Source: Berberis thunbergii (taxonomy: Eukaryota > Streptophyta > Magnoliopsida > Ranunculales > Berberidaceae). From it: a DNA stretch of 64,000 nt. The notes under the pieces are model-generated. The model was not told where the DNA came from. It made no database searches and was given only the letters and a program-made list of their open reading frames with translations. Of this stretch, positions 1 through 12,400 are shown piece by piece (the first letter of the stretch is position 1; every line of letters begins with the position of its first letter). Position numbers and translations under genes: made by a program. The stretch spans positions 1 to 64,000 of the forward strand of contig QNQO01008265.1 in the NCBI GenBank assembly GCA_003290165.1, read 5' to 3'.

Positions 1-579
1 AAACCCCTAAAATATGTAATTTTTTCTTTCACCCTTTTTTTTTTATAATTTTGACGAAACTTTGCAAAAACGCAATCCTTGGTCCTAGGCGAAGATGAAT
101 GAGACGAAGATAATGCACCAAGTGAATGTGGATTATGTTACCTTAAAGTACGTTTGAACTTGCTTAATATCGTGGATAAACAGTTAACATCCAATGTGAA
201 ATACGTCTAATTTATGCATATCCAAAATATAAATAACCCTAAACAAACACTTATTTGCTCTCAAGAAATTAACCCATTTTCTGATGGCGGCGACTACACC
301 ACACCACCATTTTTTCTCTCTCACACCACCTACTTTCTTTCTCACACCACCATACTTTCTCACACCACCTATATAAACAAAAACCATCTATTTTTTTCCC
401 TCACCATTCAAATCGACTATGGTTCCTTCTTCCCCCATTCAAAATCTCTTGCAAATCTGCTCAAAATCTCTCTCCCACACTCAAATTTCTTACAAATCTC
501 CTCATTCTCCCTCGAAAACTCTCAAAGTCAAAACCCTTAAACCCAAACTAAAAAAATATGCATAATTTAACATAACAGA
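1..579. other. AT-rich intergenic DNA, no gene recognised
   Basis: Low-complexity sequence. Positions 310-375 hold short repeats of a CACACCACC-type unit. Open frames here have no recognisable domain and are compositional. No RNA gene or transposon terminus could be identified. Confidence 0.5.
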
Positions 580-957
580 GAAACCCAAACTCAAAACGAA
601 AAAAATGCAAAACATGGTAACTTTCGACCAATTTAAACCCTCAATTGAGATAGATTCTCAACCTCAACAAAATAAGAAAGTTGTAGTACTATTAGTTATC
701 TAATAAACACAACTTGATCACTTGAAAATGTTTTGAAATGAGCAACTTATGATCATTTTACTAAAGTCACGCAAATCTGTCCGAAAAATAAAAATGGGAT
801 AGTATTCCAGACTTTCGGCCAACTTATGTGCTCGATCAAGACCAATTCTAAAGTTGATCAAAACACAAAAGTTGTATTACTCTGAGTCATCTAATAAACA
901 CAACTTGAATCACTTGAAAATGTTTTGAAATAAGCAAGTTATGATCAACTTGAGAAC
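580..957 (+). repeat. Left arm of a long inverted repeat (host of Copia 1)
   Basis: This segment reappears in reverse complement at 5914-6180. The shared stretch includes a block around 590-640 ending in CAATTGAGA, the block AATAAACACAACTTGA, and the block GATCATTTTACTAAAGTC. The left arm holds a second, partial copy of its own middle part (about 850-950 repeats about 650-760). The arm ends in AGAAC, which is repeated just after the Copia element. The structure looks like a foldback or MITE-type repeat that was later split by the retrotransposon. Family not identified. Confidence 0.65.
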
Positions 958-1510
958 AGTTGCGCCTTATTGCGGAAGCGGGTAGACATCAACAATTGCA
1001 CACAAGTACCACAAGGATCCAATCAATTAAATAGAGCAACTAGCAATGAAAGGAATTAGAGAAAACCAAGAATATACCACAAGAGACACAAAGTTTATGT
1101 GGTTCGGTGAATTGCGCCTATGTCCACGGTGAGGTGATTCCACTATATTCAAGAACAATGTACAAGAAGATGACAATTCTCACACAATCTCTCAACAAGA
1201 GATGAAACAATTCTAACAATTATCTTTCTTTATTCTCTATGTTTCACAGTTTTTCTACATGCAATAATAAAACAACTACAGTTCCTAGTATATATATAGG
1301 AACAACAGTTTCTTGTTTCTTAGAATTTGTTTCCTGTTCAAAAAACAGTTTTTTGTTTCACAAAACAGTTTCCAGAAGTCTAAACAGTTTCCTTTTTCAA
1401 AAACAGGAGTCCAAACAGTTTCCTATTTCACAATTCTCCACCTCGGCGAATTTTTTTTATTGAAGGAAAAAATGAGCCGAAACAAGGCAAAATAATAAAC
1501 TGATCAACAC
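958..1510 (-). repeat. 3' end of Copia 1: LTR-like but unmatched
   Basis: Sequence downstream of the RNase H remnant. On the minus strand a purine-rich stretch near 1435-1450 (CCGAGGTGGAGAA) looks like a polypurine tract, and sequence beginning TGTGAAATAGG would start a 3' LTR of roughly 480 bp ending near 958. A TATATATAGG stretch near 1290-1300 could be a promoter element in that LTR. It does not match the 5' LTR at 5673-5913, so the assignment rests on position only. Confidence 0.4.
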
Positions 1511-1530
1511 TCCACCATAGCTTTGTCACC

Positions 1531-4500
1531 TCACGATGAGTCAATGTGGAGTAAGTCCAAACAATGTTGGAACTTAACTCCAGGAACAACCTTTGTCAGC
1601 ATATCAGCAGGGTTGTCTTTTGTGTGTACTTTCACCAAAGACACATCACCATCCTCAATTACATCTCGAACAAAGTGATATCGGACGTCAATATGCTTAG
1701 TCATTGCGTGATGAACCTGATTTATAGCCAAGTGGATGGCACTCTGACTGTCACAGAGAACCTCAACTCTATCTTGTTCCACACCCAAGTCATTTACAAG
1801 ACCTTGAAGCCACAATGCTTATTTTACAGCTTCTGTCAATGCCATATACTCTGCCTTTGTAGTAGAGAGAGCCACTGTATCCTGAAGCATAGATCTCCAA
1901 CTAACCGGAGCACCGTATATCTGAAATACGTAACTAGTAGTAGATCTTCGTCCATCTAGATCACCAGCTTAATCAAAATCAACAAACCCACGAACCTGAC
2001 ATGAATCTCCACAAAAGTCCAAACCCACATCCAAGGTATCTTTTAAGTACCTAAGCATCCATTTCACTACCTCCCAATGTTTCTTCCCAGGGTTTTCCAT
2101 ATACCTGCTCACAACACTAACAGCCTGTGAAATGTCAGGGCGTGTACACACCATAGCATACATTAAACTGCCAACTGCACTAGCATAAGGAACATGCGAC
2201 ATGTATTCCTTTTCTTTCACTGTGACTGGAGATAACTTTCGAGAACGTCTAAAATGTGAAGCCAAATGAGTAATAACCGGCTTTGCGTTTTCCATGCCAA
2301 ACCGTGATATGACCTTCTCAAGGTACCCCTTTTGTGAAAGAAATAATTTTTTATTCTCCCTTTCTCTTCTTATCTCCATACCAAGTATTTTTCTTGCAGC
2401 ACCCATATCCTTCATCTCAAACTCAGATGCAAGTTGAGACTTCAATTTATTTATCTCCACCATACTCTTACAGATAATGAGCATATCGTCAACATAGAGC
2501 AAAATATAAATAAAATCGCCACTACAAAGTTTTTTCAAGTAAACACAGCAATCATACTTACTTCGTGTGAACCCATGTTTCAACATAAAAGTGTCAAACC
2601 GTTTGTACCACTGCCTAGGTGATTGCTTTAACCCATAAAGTGATCTCCTCAAACGACAAACATGGTCTTCTTTTTCAACAACCTTAAAACCTTCCGGCTG
2701 ATGCATATAAATTTCCTCCTCTAAGTCTCCATGCAAGAAAGCTGTTTTCACATCAAGTTGTTCAAGCTCAAGGTCACCATGACCTACCAAACTCAACAAC
2801 ACACGTATAGAAGTGTGTTTACCACAGACGAAAATATCTCATTGTAGTCAGCGCCTTCCCTTTGAGCAAAACCCTTAGCTACTAATCTTGCCTTGAACTG
2901 AGTACCAGACTCTAGAGTAGCATGTTTCTTCTTAAACACCCACTTGCAGCCAATTGCTTTCCTTCCATTAGGCAACGACACTAGATCCCAAGTATGGTTC
3001 TTCTGGAGAGACTCCATCTCACCCTGCATAGCTACTAACCAACTCTGACTATCTGAATGACGAGCGACCTGCTTGTAAGTAGTTGGCTCATCATCTTCCA
3101 CAGAGAGTGCATATGCAACCAAATCAACTGTATTCAACTGACCATAGTGCTTCAACTGTTCTTCATAGCCAAATTTTTGAACTTGCTTAACCGATCGTTT
3201 TGACCTAGTTAAGGCCAAAGGTTGCTGCTGGGATTGATTATCTTCAACTGGTTGTTGTTCCTCATGGTCTTTAGGCTCATAATTCATATCATGGGTGCCT
3301 GCTTCAACCACTTGTTCATCTGCGACGTCCACAGACGCTTCAACTTCCACTTTCTGAGTGTTACTAGATTCACCACCACTATCAACCAACTCCTTAGCTT
3401 TAGTACAAGTTAACAAAGAATTCTCATCAAATGTAACATCTCGACTGATCACAAATTTATTATCCTCTAAACACCATAAACGATAACCCTTCACGCCTTT
3501 TGCATACCCCAAGAAAATGGCATTCTTAGCCCTAGCATCAAACTTATTTATTTCACATGGTAGTAGGCAATACAAACCGAAAACTTTCAGTATACTGTAA
3601 TCAACATGTTCACCTGACTACACCTCATAAGGTGTTTTTGCAGGTCTAATGTAGAATGTGGTGATCTATTAATCAAGAAACACGCGGTAGCTATTGATTC
3701 AGCCCACCATTCTCTGCCAAGACAAGCATTGGAGCGCATACACCTAGCTATTTCAAGCATAGTACGGTTCAATCTCTCAACAACTCCATTTTGTTGTGGC
3801 GTTCTCTAACAGTCCAATGTCGAACAATTCCTTCCTGATCACAAAATTGTTTGAAAGTACCCTCAGTATGCTCATGGTACCATTATCAGACCTCAAAGTC
3901 TTCACCTTTCTTCCAGTTCTATTCTCAACCATTGCTCTCCACCTTTTAAATGTCTCGAATACTTCATTCTTAAACTTCAAAAAATATACCCATGTGTAAC
4001 GGGAATAATCATCAATAAAGGAGACAAAGTACCTGAAACCTCCCTTAGAGGCGACCTTCGTTGGCTCCCACACATCTGTATGCACATAGTCTAGAATACC
4101 TCTGCTCCTGTGCTTGCTTGTACTGAATTTTACCCTGCATTGTTTTCCATATACACAATGCTTGCAAAAACTCCATAGTCGGGTTTTTGCATACCCTTCA
4201 GTAACCCTTGCTTGCTCAGTAGAGACAACCATTTTTTTCTGTCATATGCCCAAGTCGCATGTGCCATAACCTAGTGCTTTTCGATGAAGAAGTTTCCACT
4301 GCCACATTTCCTGTTACCGTGTTACCCAATCAAGGTGTACAAGTTACCTTGTTTGATCCCTTTCATGACAATCAAAGACCCACGGACAACCTTTAAAACT
4401 CCACCTACTGTTGTAAACTTACAACCATTGGAGTCTAAAACACCAAGCAAGATAAAGTTCTTTTTCAAGGCTAGGACATGCCTCACATCAATTAAGGTTC

Positions 4501-5520
4501 TCACAACACCATCAAACATCTTAATCCTCCATTGTTCCAATTCCAACTGTCTTGCAAGCGTAATCATTACCCATCAGAACAATACCACCATTCAATGTGC
4601 TCATAGGTAGTGAACCACTCCCTGTTTGGGCACATATGGTAAGAACACCCAGAGTCAAGGATCCATCTCCCAGAGATTTATGTGTTTTCACCCGCAACTG
4701 AATGACATTCTTCATCATTTTCCGTACTAGATGCATAAATTGCTTCACTAGTATCACCGTTATTTTGCTTTTTCTCGTCCTTCAAACTGTAATATGCCCC
4801 CACTTTCTACATTTGTGACATTGTGGACCTCTAGACTTTGATCTAGATTTTCCACTATTTGAAGATGATTTCACTTGAAACATTCCTATAGCAACCAACC
4901 CTTCAGCTTGATCTTTCTCACTACCACTTGATGAAGTTTTCTTCCGAATCTCATTGGACAAGAGTGCACCGGTAGTTTCATCAAATGTAAGTTCATCTTT
5001 CCCAAACAAATTGTTTGTACAAGATTTCATATGACTGCGGCAAGGAGTAAAGCAATATAATTGTTTGGTCTTCATCCTCAATCTTCACATCCACATCTCT
5101 CAGATTTGAGATAATCCGTGTAAAACTTGGCGATATGATCACCAATTGGAGTGCCCTCATCCATTGCTAGTCTGTATAATTGGGTTTTCAAGTATAACCT
5201 GTTTGATAATGTCTTAGTCATAAACTGTGACTCAAGCTTCAACCAAACATCGGCTGTCGTAGTATCTTCATTAACTAAAAAAACTATGTCTCTATCCAGA
5301 CACAAGCAAATAGCAGCACGAGCCTCCAAATCCAATTCTTCTCATTCATCATCTGACATGGTTTCAACCTTTTTATCCTTCCCTAGCAATGCCTTGTGTA
5401 ATTTCTGAGAAATAAGCAAATTTCTCATTTGTATTCTCCAATAAATTTCTCATCGTTCTTACCATTAAATTTCTCGATTTCATACTTCCCCACACGTGCC
5501 TTGCTCACCTTGGATGCCAT
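1531..5520 (-). pseudogene. Copia 1 gag-pol polyprotein, broken
   Basis: The reading starts at ATG 5520 (MASKVSKARVGKYEIEKFNG, typical of copia gag) and hits a stop after about 30 codons. Recognisable pieces in order: gag UBN2-type region (5335-5078), a CCHC knuckle start CHKCRKWGH near 4800, an integrase core (4232-3777) with HTDVWEP, FIDDYSRYTW and SDNGT, a linker and reverse transcriptase start (3575-2793) with CKWVFKKK, the main RT block (2802-1969) with SLYGLKQSPRQWYKRFD and YVDDM, and RNase H (1815-1531) with CDSQSAIHLA and HIDVRYHFVRD. At least eight frame changes or stops separate these, so no product is expected. Confidence 0.9.
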
Positions 5521-5658
5521 TGCAAACAAAACTTGTGACTTTCTAGACAAGAAGTTTCACTACGATTTTTCTTCAAACAACTTGTGCACAAACAAACCCT
5601 AGCACTTTTGAATCTTCACAACCTTGAGTAGAACAATTCAAGATCAATTTTCCTTAGA

Positions 5659-5670
5659 GCTTTGATACCA
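5659..5670 (-). other. Primer-binding site of Copia 1
   Basis: On the minus strand this reads TGGTATCAAAGC, one base from the usual plant TGGTATCAGAGC complementary to the 3' end of initiator Met tRNA. It lies 2 bp from the inner LTR edge, which fixes element polarity. Confidence 0.85.
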
Positions 5671-5672
5671 AT

Positions 5673-5913
5673 TGTTGGGGTGTCGCGCACGTGCACTTGC
5701 GCGCACCCTTTGGTCCACTATACATAGCAACGATATTATCCCCAACTTTAACATCACCTATCGGATGTGGCATTCCATCTGCGTCTAGGTGGTGTGGGGT
5801 TTTCTCTTAAAAGGCCTCGTTGCTATTAGAGAGTGGACCATCTCGTTATAAACTTTTGTGACAACTCTTCCTTACTTGATGTGGGGACTATTCAAGCTAA
5901 CACTTTCCCAACA
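5673..5913 (-). repeat. 5' LTR of Copia 1 (241 bp)
   Basis: On the minus strand it begins TGTTGGGAAAGTG and ends CACCCCAACA, so the ends are the short inverted TGTTGG/CCAACA pair. The PBS follows at once. It includes GTCCCCACATCAAG, a block common near the start of plant copia LTRs. No second copy was seen in this window. Confidence 0.75.
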
Positions 5914-6185
5914 AGAACCAATCTCAGTTGAGCACATAAGTTGGCCCGAAAGTCAGGAACACTATCCCATTTTCATTGCGAGGCAGATTTGCGCGACTTT
6001 AGTAAAATGATCATAACTTGCTAATTTCAAAATATTTTCAAATGATTCAAGTTGTGTTTATTAGATAACTCATAGTAATACAATTTTCATATTTTGATGA
6101 GCTTGATAATTGGTCTCAATTGATGGTTTAAATTGGTCAAAAGTTATCCTATTTTCGTTTTGAATTTGGGTTTCTCTTTTTGCAT
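5914..6185 (-). repeat. Right arm of the inverted repeat around Copia 1
   Basis: Reverse complement of the left arm at 580-850, including GATCATTTTACTAAAGTC and AATAAACACAACTTGAATCA. It begins with the second AGAAC. The RIBF1 5' region starts just beyond it. Confidence 0.65.
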
Positions 6186-6477
6186 ATTATTAGTGGTATG
6201 AAAAAGTAAAAAAAAAAAAAAAATACATTGATGGTGTGAGAGAGAGGATACGGTGGTGCAGTGTAGTTGCTGCCTTTCCTGGTTGGAGCATAAGTTGAGA
6301 TTTCCATCCACAGTTCCACACTAAAAACCTTTCTCCTAGTACACTCCTTTTTAAGACATCCAATACCATCGTCTCCCTTCTCTCCTTTCTCTCCCTCTCA
6401 AATTCCTTTCTTTGCAACCATCTTACAACAGAAACAAACAGATACTCAGAACCCACAAAGCAAACCCAATGACAAGC

Positions 6478-9400
6478 ATGTGTGGTCGAATTTCCCAGAA
6501 CTTGAGAAGCTACGATTGGGGTTCTACTCAAGAACCCAATTTTGTTCTCCTATGATGATTCCCAACAAACCCATTTCCTCCTCTTATTTCAAGCCTTCCA
6601 AATTGTCAGAACCACTTCAAGTTCGCTCCTTGGAGGCTAAACCATCTGGGGAAGTTCCAATAATTGTGGATTCTTCTTCAAGGTATGACTTTTGGATACC
6701 TGTTTTTCGTTTTTTCTTTGTATTAATGCTGTTGTATAGTTTGCATTGTTTGTTGCTACAATAGGATATCTGAAAACCTAGCTTGAATGGTTGTTAGAAG
6801 ATATGCATAGATTATGACATAAACTCTGAATTTTTAGTGTGGGGAATCTAAAATTTAATGTGTAAAGTCTGCAATTGTGAGAAATTGGAAGAATTTGTTT
6901 TGGTTAGATTGTTAGAAGTGTGTGTAAATTGATAATAGCGTAAGAACTCAATGGGACTTTGCCTCCCTTGAAGGGTTGTTTTATTGTGGGAAAATTGAAA
7001 TGTGATATTTTTCTGTTTGGGTTATCAGAAATTCATTTGAAAAAATGCAACCCGGCAAAGAATATGTGTTCATGGACAATATTCTGCATTGATTCTAAAT
7101 TTATGACATGTTGTAGTTTGAATGGTTATAAGAAGGTATGATTAGATTATGAAATAAAGTCTGAATTTTTAGTGTGAAAAATCTAAAATTTTCGTAGGTG
7201 AAGTCTTCAAAATATGAAAAATTCGAAGAATTTGTTTTGGATAAATTTTAAGAAAGTATGTGTTCATTGAATAGAATGGATTGTTTTTGTTGTGGGAAGC
7301 TTGAATATGATGTTTAGGTGTTTGGGTTATAAGAAAATCACTGGGGTGTGTGAAATCCTTTTGAAAAGTTGCAACTTGGAAAAGATTTTAGAAAATGTGT
7401 ATTCATGGGCAACTATGCATCAATTTGCTATTGCTTGGGAGGGATTCCAAAGGCTAATGAAGACCAGTAGATTTTGGTACATAGTTATTAGGATTATTAA
7501 TTAAGAATGTTAGAGAGGTGATACTCCTGAAAAGTGCGTGTGAGTTTTCAATTGATAGGAAGTGACCCTTTCCGATTCTTGCAAAGGGCATGCTCCGGTG
7601 GCATTTTGGATCACAATATAACTCATCTCTGCAATCGAGGGGTATAACAGACAGAGAAAGCTAACTAGTAGGTCACCATCTCTATTGGATCATATAAGCA
7701 TGAGTGGGTTGCACTTCGTCAAGGTTATCTATTTTTCTTATAAATGATCTCAATTGCTTTAAAGGAAACAACTTGAATACTTGGATAGATTCTGTTGGCG
7801 GAGATATCAAAGCCTGAAAAAATTGCTCAAAGCTCATTGATGTTGAAAGTACCATGCATACAAATAGCATTCCGACTGTGGACCCTAATCAATCTTCCAC
7901 AAACTTCTCTTAATTCAGTCAGACAATATAATGAGGCGAACCCGGCCAGCCAGAGGGGATCCAATTTGCATAATGTGAATGACTGGGCATAAACAAAAGA
8001 ATAGGCTTTGGTGTCCTTGCCAAGTTTGAGTCCTTGTCCTCACCTTGAGAAGAACATAGTCACTAGAGATTGAGCTTAGCTTAGAGGAGATGAAAAGCTA
8101 ATCAAAGGTACATGAGATGCAAGTGCTCTTGTTGGTCTTGAATGACGCTTAATGTATCTTCATTCTCAAGTTGAGAGTTGAGACATGCTATGAGCCTATG
8201 AGTAGACCGTGCTCCTCCAAAAACAAGCAGGCCATCAACAAAGCCTAGATGAGTTGGATACGGCTCTCTTTCTTTGTGAAATGCCCTTGAGCGGTCCCAT
8301 GAATGGGAAAACGTATCATGGAGAGGAGACAATGCAACTAAACCGACCATAAGCTTCCGAGGGACAAAAGCTTTGATAGAAAAGAGATAATGGAGTAAAA
8401 AAACTTTATGGAGATCAGTCTTTATAACTCACCCGCATGACTTCCTTTTGCTTCTGTTGCTCCTTACTGGTTCATGAGCAATAAGTAAACTATCTCCTGA
8501 AGCTTTCTTTCTCAAAACCAACTTGATTAGACCTCAAAATATGCGAGAGAACCATTTCGGTGCAAGAGGAGTGTAAATGATTGGTTTGTAATCCCCAAGG
8601 CAAGTAGGAGTATAAATTTTGGTGCAAGAGTAACAAAGATTGCATTGATACCTTTAAGCATCCTAGAAGATTTTTAGAAATTCTCAATAGCTTTAAAGAA
8701 ATCAGCTCCCTATGATATCCTAACCTATTTGGAACCAGCGATTTGTTGTTGCCATGGAGAACAGCGTGTGCTAAATAGCCTCTGGTGTCTTTCTCATCCA
8801 TTTTTTCATATATTGCTGACTTGCAACGCTTCTTTAGTGCCAAGAAGGTTTTTGCTAAAGGATATGATCTCAGAGCATATGGCAGTAGCATGAGTGATAC
8901 TGGGGCGATCAGACTTGGTGAGGATGTTGATAGATTTCCTGACTTCCTAATATTTTGATGGGTGGAAGAATTATTGTTTTTTCTGCCAGGCACCTTCGGT
9001 TCTAAATATCTTCATCAGCTGTTGGAGCGGTGGAATGATAAATTTCTAGCAAAATCTAGTAAGAATAATTGCTACAATGCCAAACCAGTTCAACTTGTCT
9101 ATATCACAAATTTCTTTTGCCTCGAGTTTATGAGACTAATGATACGAGAAATTTATTTATCAGGAATGATGGTTTAAAAGTTTGTAGTGATTGCTCTATG
9201 TGGTTTGCTAGGAATTTTCATTACAATAATATGCCACCTTTTGGATATATGTAGATCAACCAGATATACCCTTAAGTACTTTATAGGTGTCTTGTATGTT
9301 GAAGATTTCAATGAGAGTTATATTTTCTTTAACACATCTAAATGGGACATAACACATGCTTCATGGGGAAAAAATGTGGATCTACCAGTGCTCAGTTTTA

Positions 9401-12400
9401 TGATGTTTTATTTGAGTGCAGATTTACTTGTCATCTATTTCAGCATCTGATGATTTTTCATTTGTTTGAAGTCAACAAGGAGATGAATGTGAGGTCTATC
9501 CCGAAGGATCGGCTTCCGTAGCAGGTTCCTCTCCCCATCCTCCAATGTTCATCTTAATTTTTTCTTTAACTTATTTATTTTCTGTTAGCATTCAGTAATT
9601 AATTAAGTGCCTCACAACTCAGTGACTCGCAGTTCCTTTTTAGTAAACCTTAGATTTTCTTTATTGAAATTATTATAGCCAAGAAGCTCTTTGGAAAAGC
9701 GTTACGTGCTGCAAAAAATTCCCAAGATTTTGTATATCCAAATTCGTTTTGAGTTTCTACCACAAAAAAGGGCCTAGTGAAATGACATCTACAACAAAAT
9801 AAAAATAACATCCTATCAAAGGGCATTCGAGTCATTCTATTGACAAAGGTCATTCGAGTCATCCTTCTGAAGTACTATTTAGGCACAATGCCTTTGTCTA
9901 AGTCTTTTTAAGTTTTTCATTTTAGTTCTTTTTCCATTATGGTGTTTTTAGTCATGCTCGTTAAACATATTGATCGTCAACTAGCAGTTGACTTTTACGC
10001 TCTTCATGGTTAATAGCTTTCAGAAACAAAAATTTTTACTGCCACAGATTTCATCATATTCGAGTTTATACTATTTTAGCTTGGCTGGGAACAGGTATAC
10101 CATATACCCATTCTTGATCTTTGCATTCTATCATTCTTTGCTTATGTAGTTTATCACCGCCAAATAGTTGTCTAAACCGTCAAGAGGCATCATTCGATAC
10201 ATTAATATGTTTTCGGGCCACGTCAAATAAAACAATTATGTAGGTTAAGATGATTTAAAACATAAAGAGATACATTTATTTGTTAGTGGATCACGTTAGA
10301 GGTATCATTCAATAGATTAATATGATTTAAACACTTTGACATGTATTTAGTTACACCCTTTTTTAATGGGTGTCAAAACATCGTGACATGTCAATCACGA
10401 GCAAACATGTCACTTCATTTTTACACCCTTTAAAAAGGGTGTCATGAACTAAATACACGTCAAATCAACATAATTCAAAATATGAGAAGTGCTTGAATTA
10501 TATTAATATAGTGGATGATGCCATTGGCATGGTCCAAGAATAAATAATGATGTGGTTTAGCTGGTTGATAATTGATACATTTGAATAATGAATGTTGAAT
10601 TGGTTTTTCTGCAAATCTAACTTATTTTTACGGACCTAAGCCCAAAAGTCTGTAGAATGAGTTTAACTATATAATCATAGCATTTCATTGTCCCTGTCAT
10701 CTTTGGATTGCACATTAGATTATATTTTATTTTTGGTTTTCGCTTTGCGTTAAGCATGATTCTGTTGTACCCCTTCTGATCAAATTCTAATGGTTCTTGT
10801 TGCACTACAGGAGGCATAGTAGCTTTGGGAAAGTTTGATGCCCTTCACATTGGTCACAGGGAACTTGCAGTACAAGCATCAAAATCTGGGACCCCTTTTC
10901 TTTTGTCGTTTGTAGGAATTGCCGAAGTACTTGGCTGGGAACCAAGGTATGGACATTGTTTATTAATTTCTATAATGTACCTCAAGAGAAATGCTACATG
11001 ATTGAAACAGTTCCTGTATAATTTTGTGAAGGGTATCCATGTTATGGGCTAACATTATGTTCTCGCCCCTTTTTATTCTGTTTATTGCTTTCACTCCTTC
11101 ACCTTTTTTTGGGAATCTTTTGAGGTGCTCTCCTCTTCCCCAAGAACAAGCATTTCATTTAATTAAATAGGTCACATCTGTCAGGGATCTTTCAGCGAGT
11201 TAAATAGAACAAGGAGCATATTATTGTGCTTGTATTGGAGGGAGTTTAGTAAGATGTTTCATTATCTTGATTCTTGTATTAGGCATGCTTAGTAAAATAA
11301 GATTTTGGAAGTGTCGGATTTAAGGTGCATATTTTGGATGAAGAAGTTACTGCACCCTGGGCACCTTTCAGATTGTAAGAATGGTGTGATGATGCTCATG
11401 TATAAATTCACAATGGATACCTTTTTCCAAATAATGATTCCCCTATTGACATGAATATCCAAATCTCCTTTGCATTTGAACTTCCCAAGGGTCTTCATGG
11501 TAGTGATTCCCAAGGGTCTTCATGGTAGAGAGATAAATCTTATGAAAATGGCTAATATTTTCCTTGTCTGTTGTTATGATATGTGCCTCTATGGTGAACT
11601 CTGGAAGAAACTTAGGCTAGCATGCATTATTGTCACAAGTATACGTGGTGCAATGCCTAAAAAAGAGACATTTTGGAGTATGACTGTGAACCAATGTGAT
11701 GGTCTGAGCTTAATCTCTACCGTGTGACAGTGGACATGTACCTATATGTTCCCTTTGAGTGCCTTGAAACCAAAAAGAAGCCCTCTATCTTATATTATAG
11801 ATGGAATGGTCAAATGTTCATGACTTCTATGCCATAAAGTCGTCAAGTATACCATCTTTGAGAAATCTTGGTTCACGTCATTCTAAAGGTTTCCTTTACC
11901 CACTTCAGCAACTTTGGCGATCTAGTTGCTTGGGGTAACTCCCTCGGGTTAGACTTGCATTGTTGTGTACCCTCAATTAATCTGCTGCGTCGACCGAGTG
12001 TATCGAACCATGTAACTGTAGGAGTTTTGGGCTCTATGGGGGCTTGTAATTCCTTGTCCATTTGAAAATCACTTTGTTTCCAGACCTCTTGCAAAAGGAT
12101 GGGCACATTTGTGTCTGATGCTGAATGACAGTTCCGTGAACTAACATTTTAATGTTTTTGCCCCTTATAGTAAGATGCCAATTGCCCTTCACATTGATTA
12201 TTGTTTCATCCGATGTTGCCTCCATTAATATACAAAAAGACAAAATCCGTTCTCCCATTATAGATCAGTGACCAACTTCAGTTTATTAAGTCAATTCCAT
12301 GATTTAATTTTCCTTTTCCTTTCTGAATAGTCTACTAAATGAAATCTTCTACATAAATTTCTTTTTTTCTTTCTAAACAGGCCTCCTGTAGTTGCCAAAT

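Larger units (their letters stand above)
958..5913 (-). mobile_element. Copia LTR retrotransposon 1, degenerate, minus strand
   Basis: A Ty1/copia element read on the minus strand. It has a 5' LTR-like block, a tRNA-iMet primer-binding site at 5659-5670 (TGGTATCAAAGC on the minus strand), then gag, protease/integrase, reverse transcriptase and RNase H in the copia order. AGAAC occurs on both sides (953-957 and 5914-5918), as expected for a 5-bp target duplication. The left (3') end does not resemble the 241-bp 5' LTR. It starts AG rather than TG on the plus strand, so the element is chimeric, heavily diverged or missing its true 3' LTR. Coding capacity is destroyed by many stops and frameshifts. 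Confidence 0.8.
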
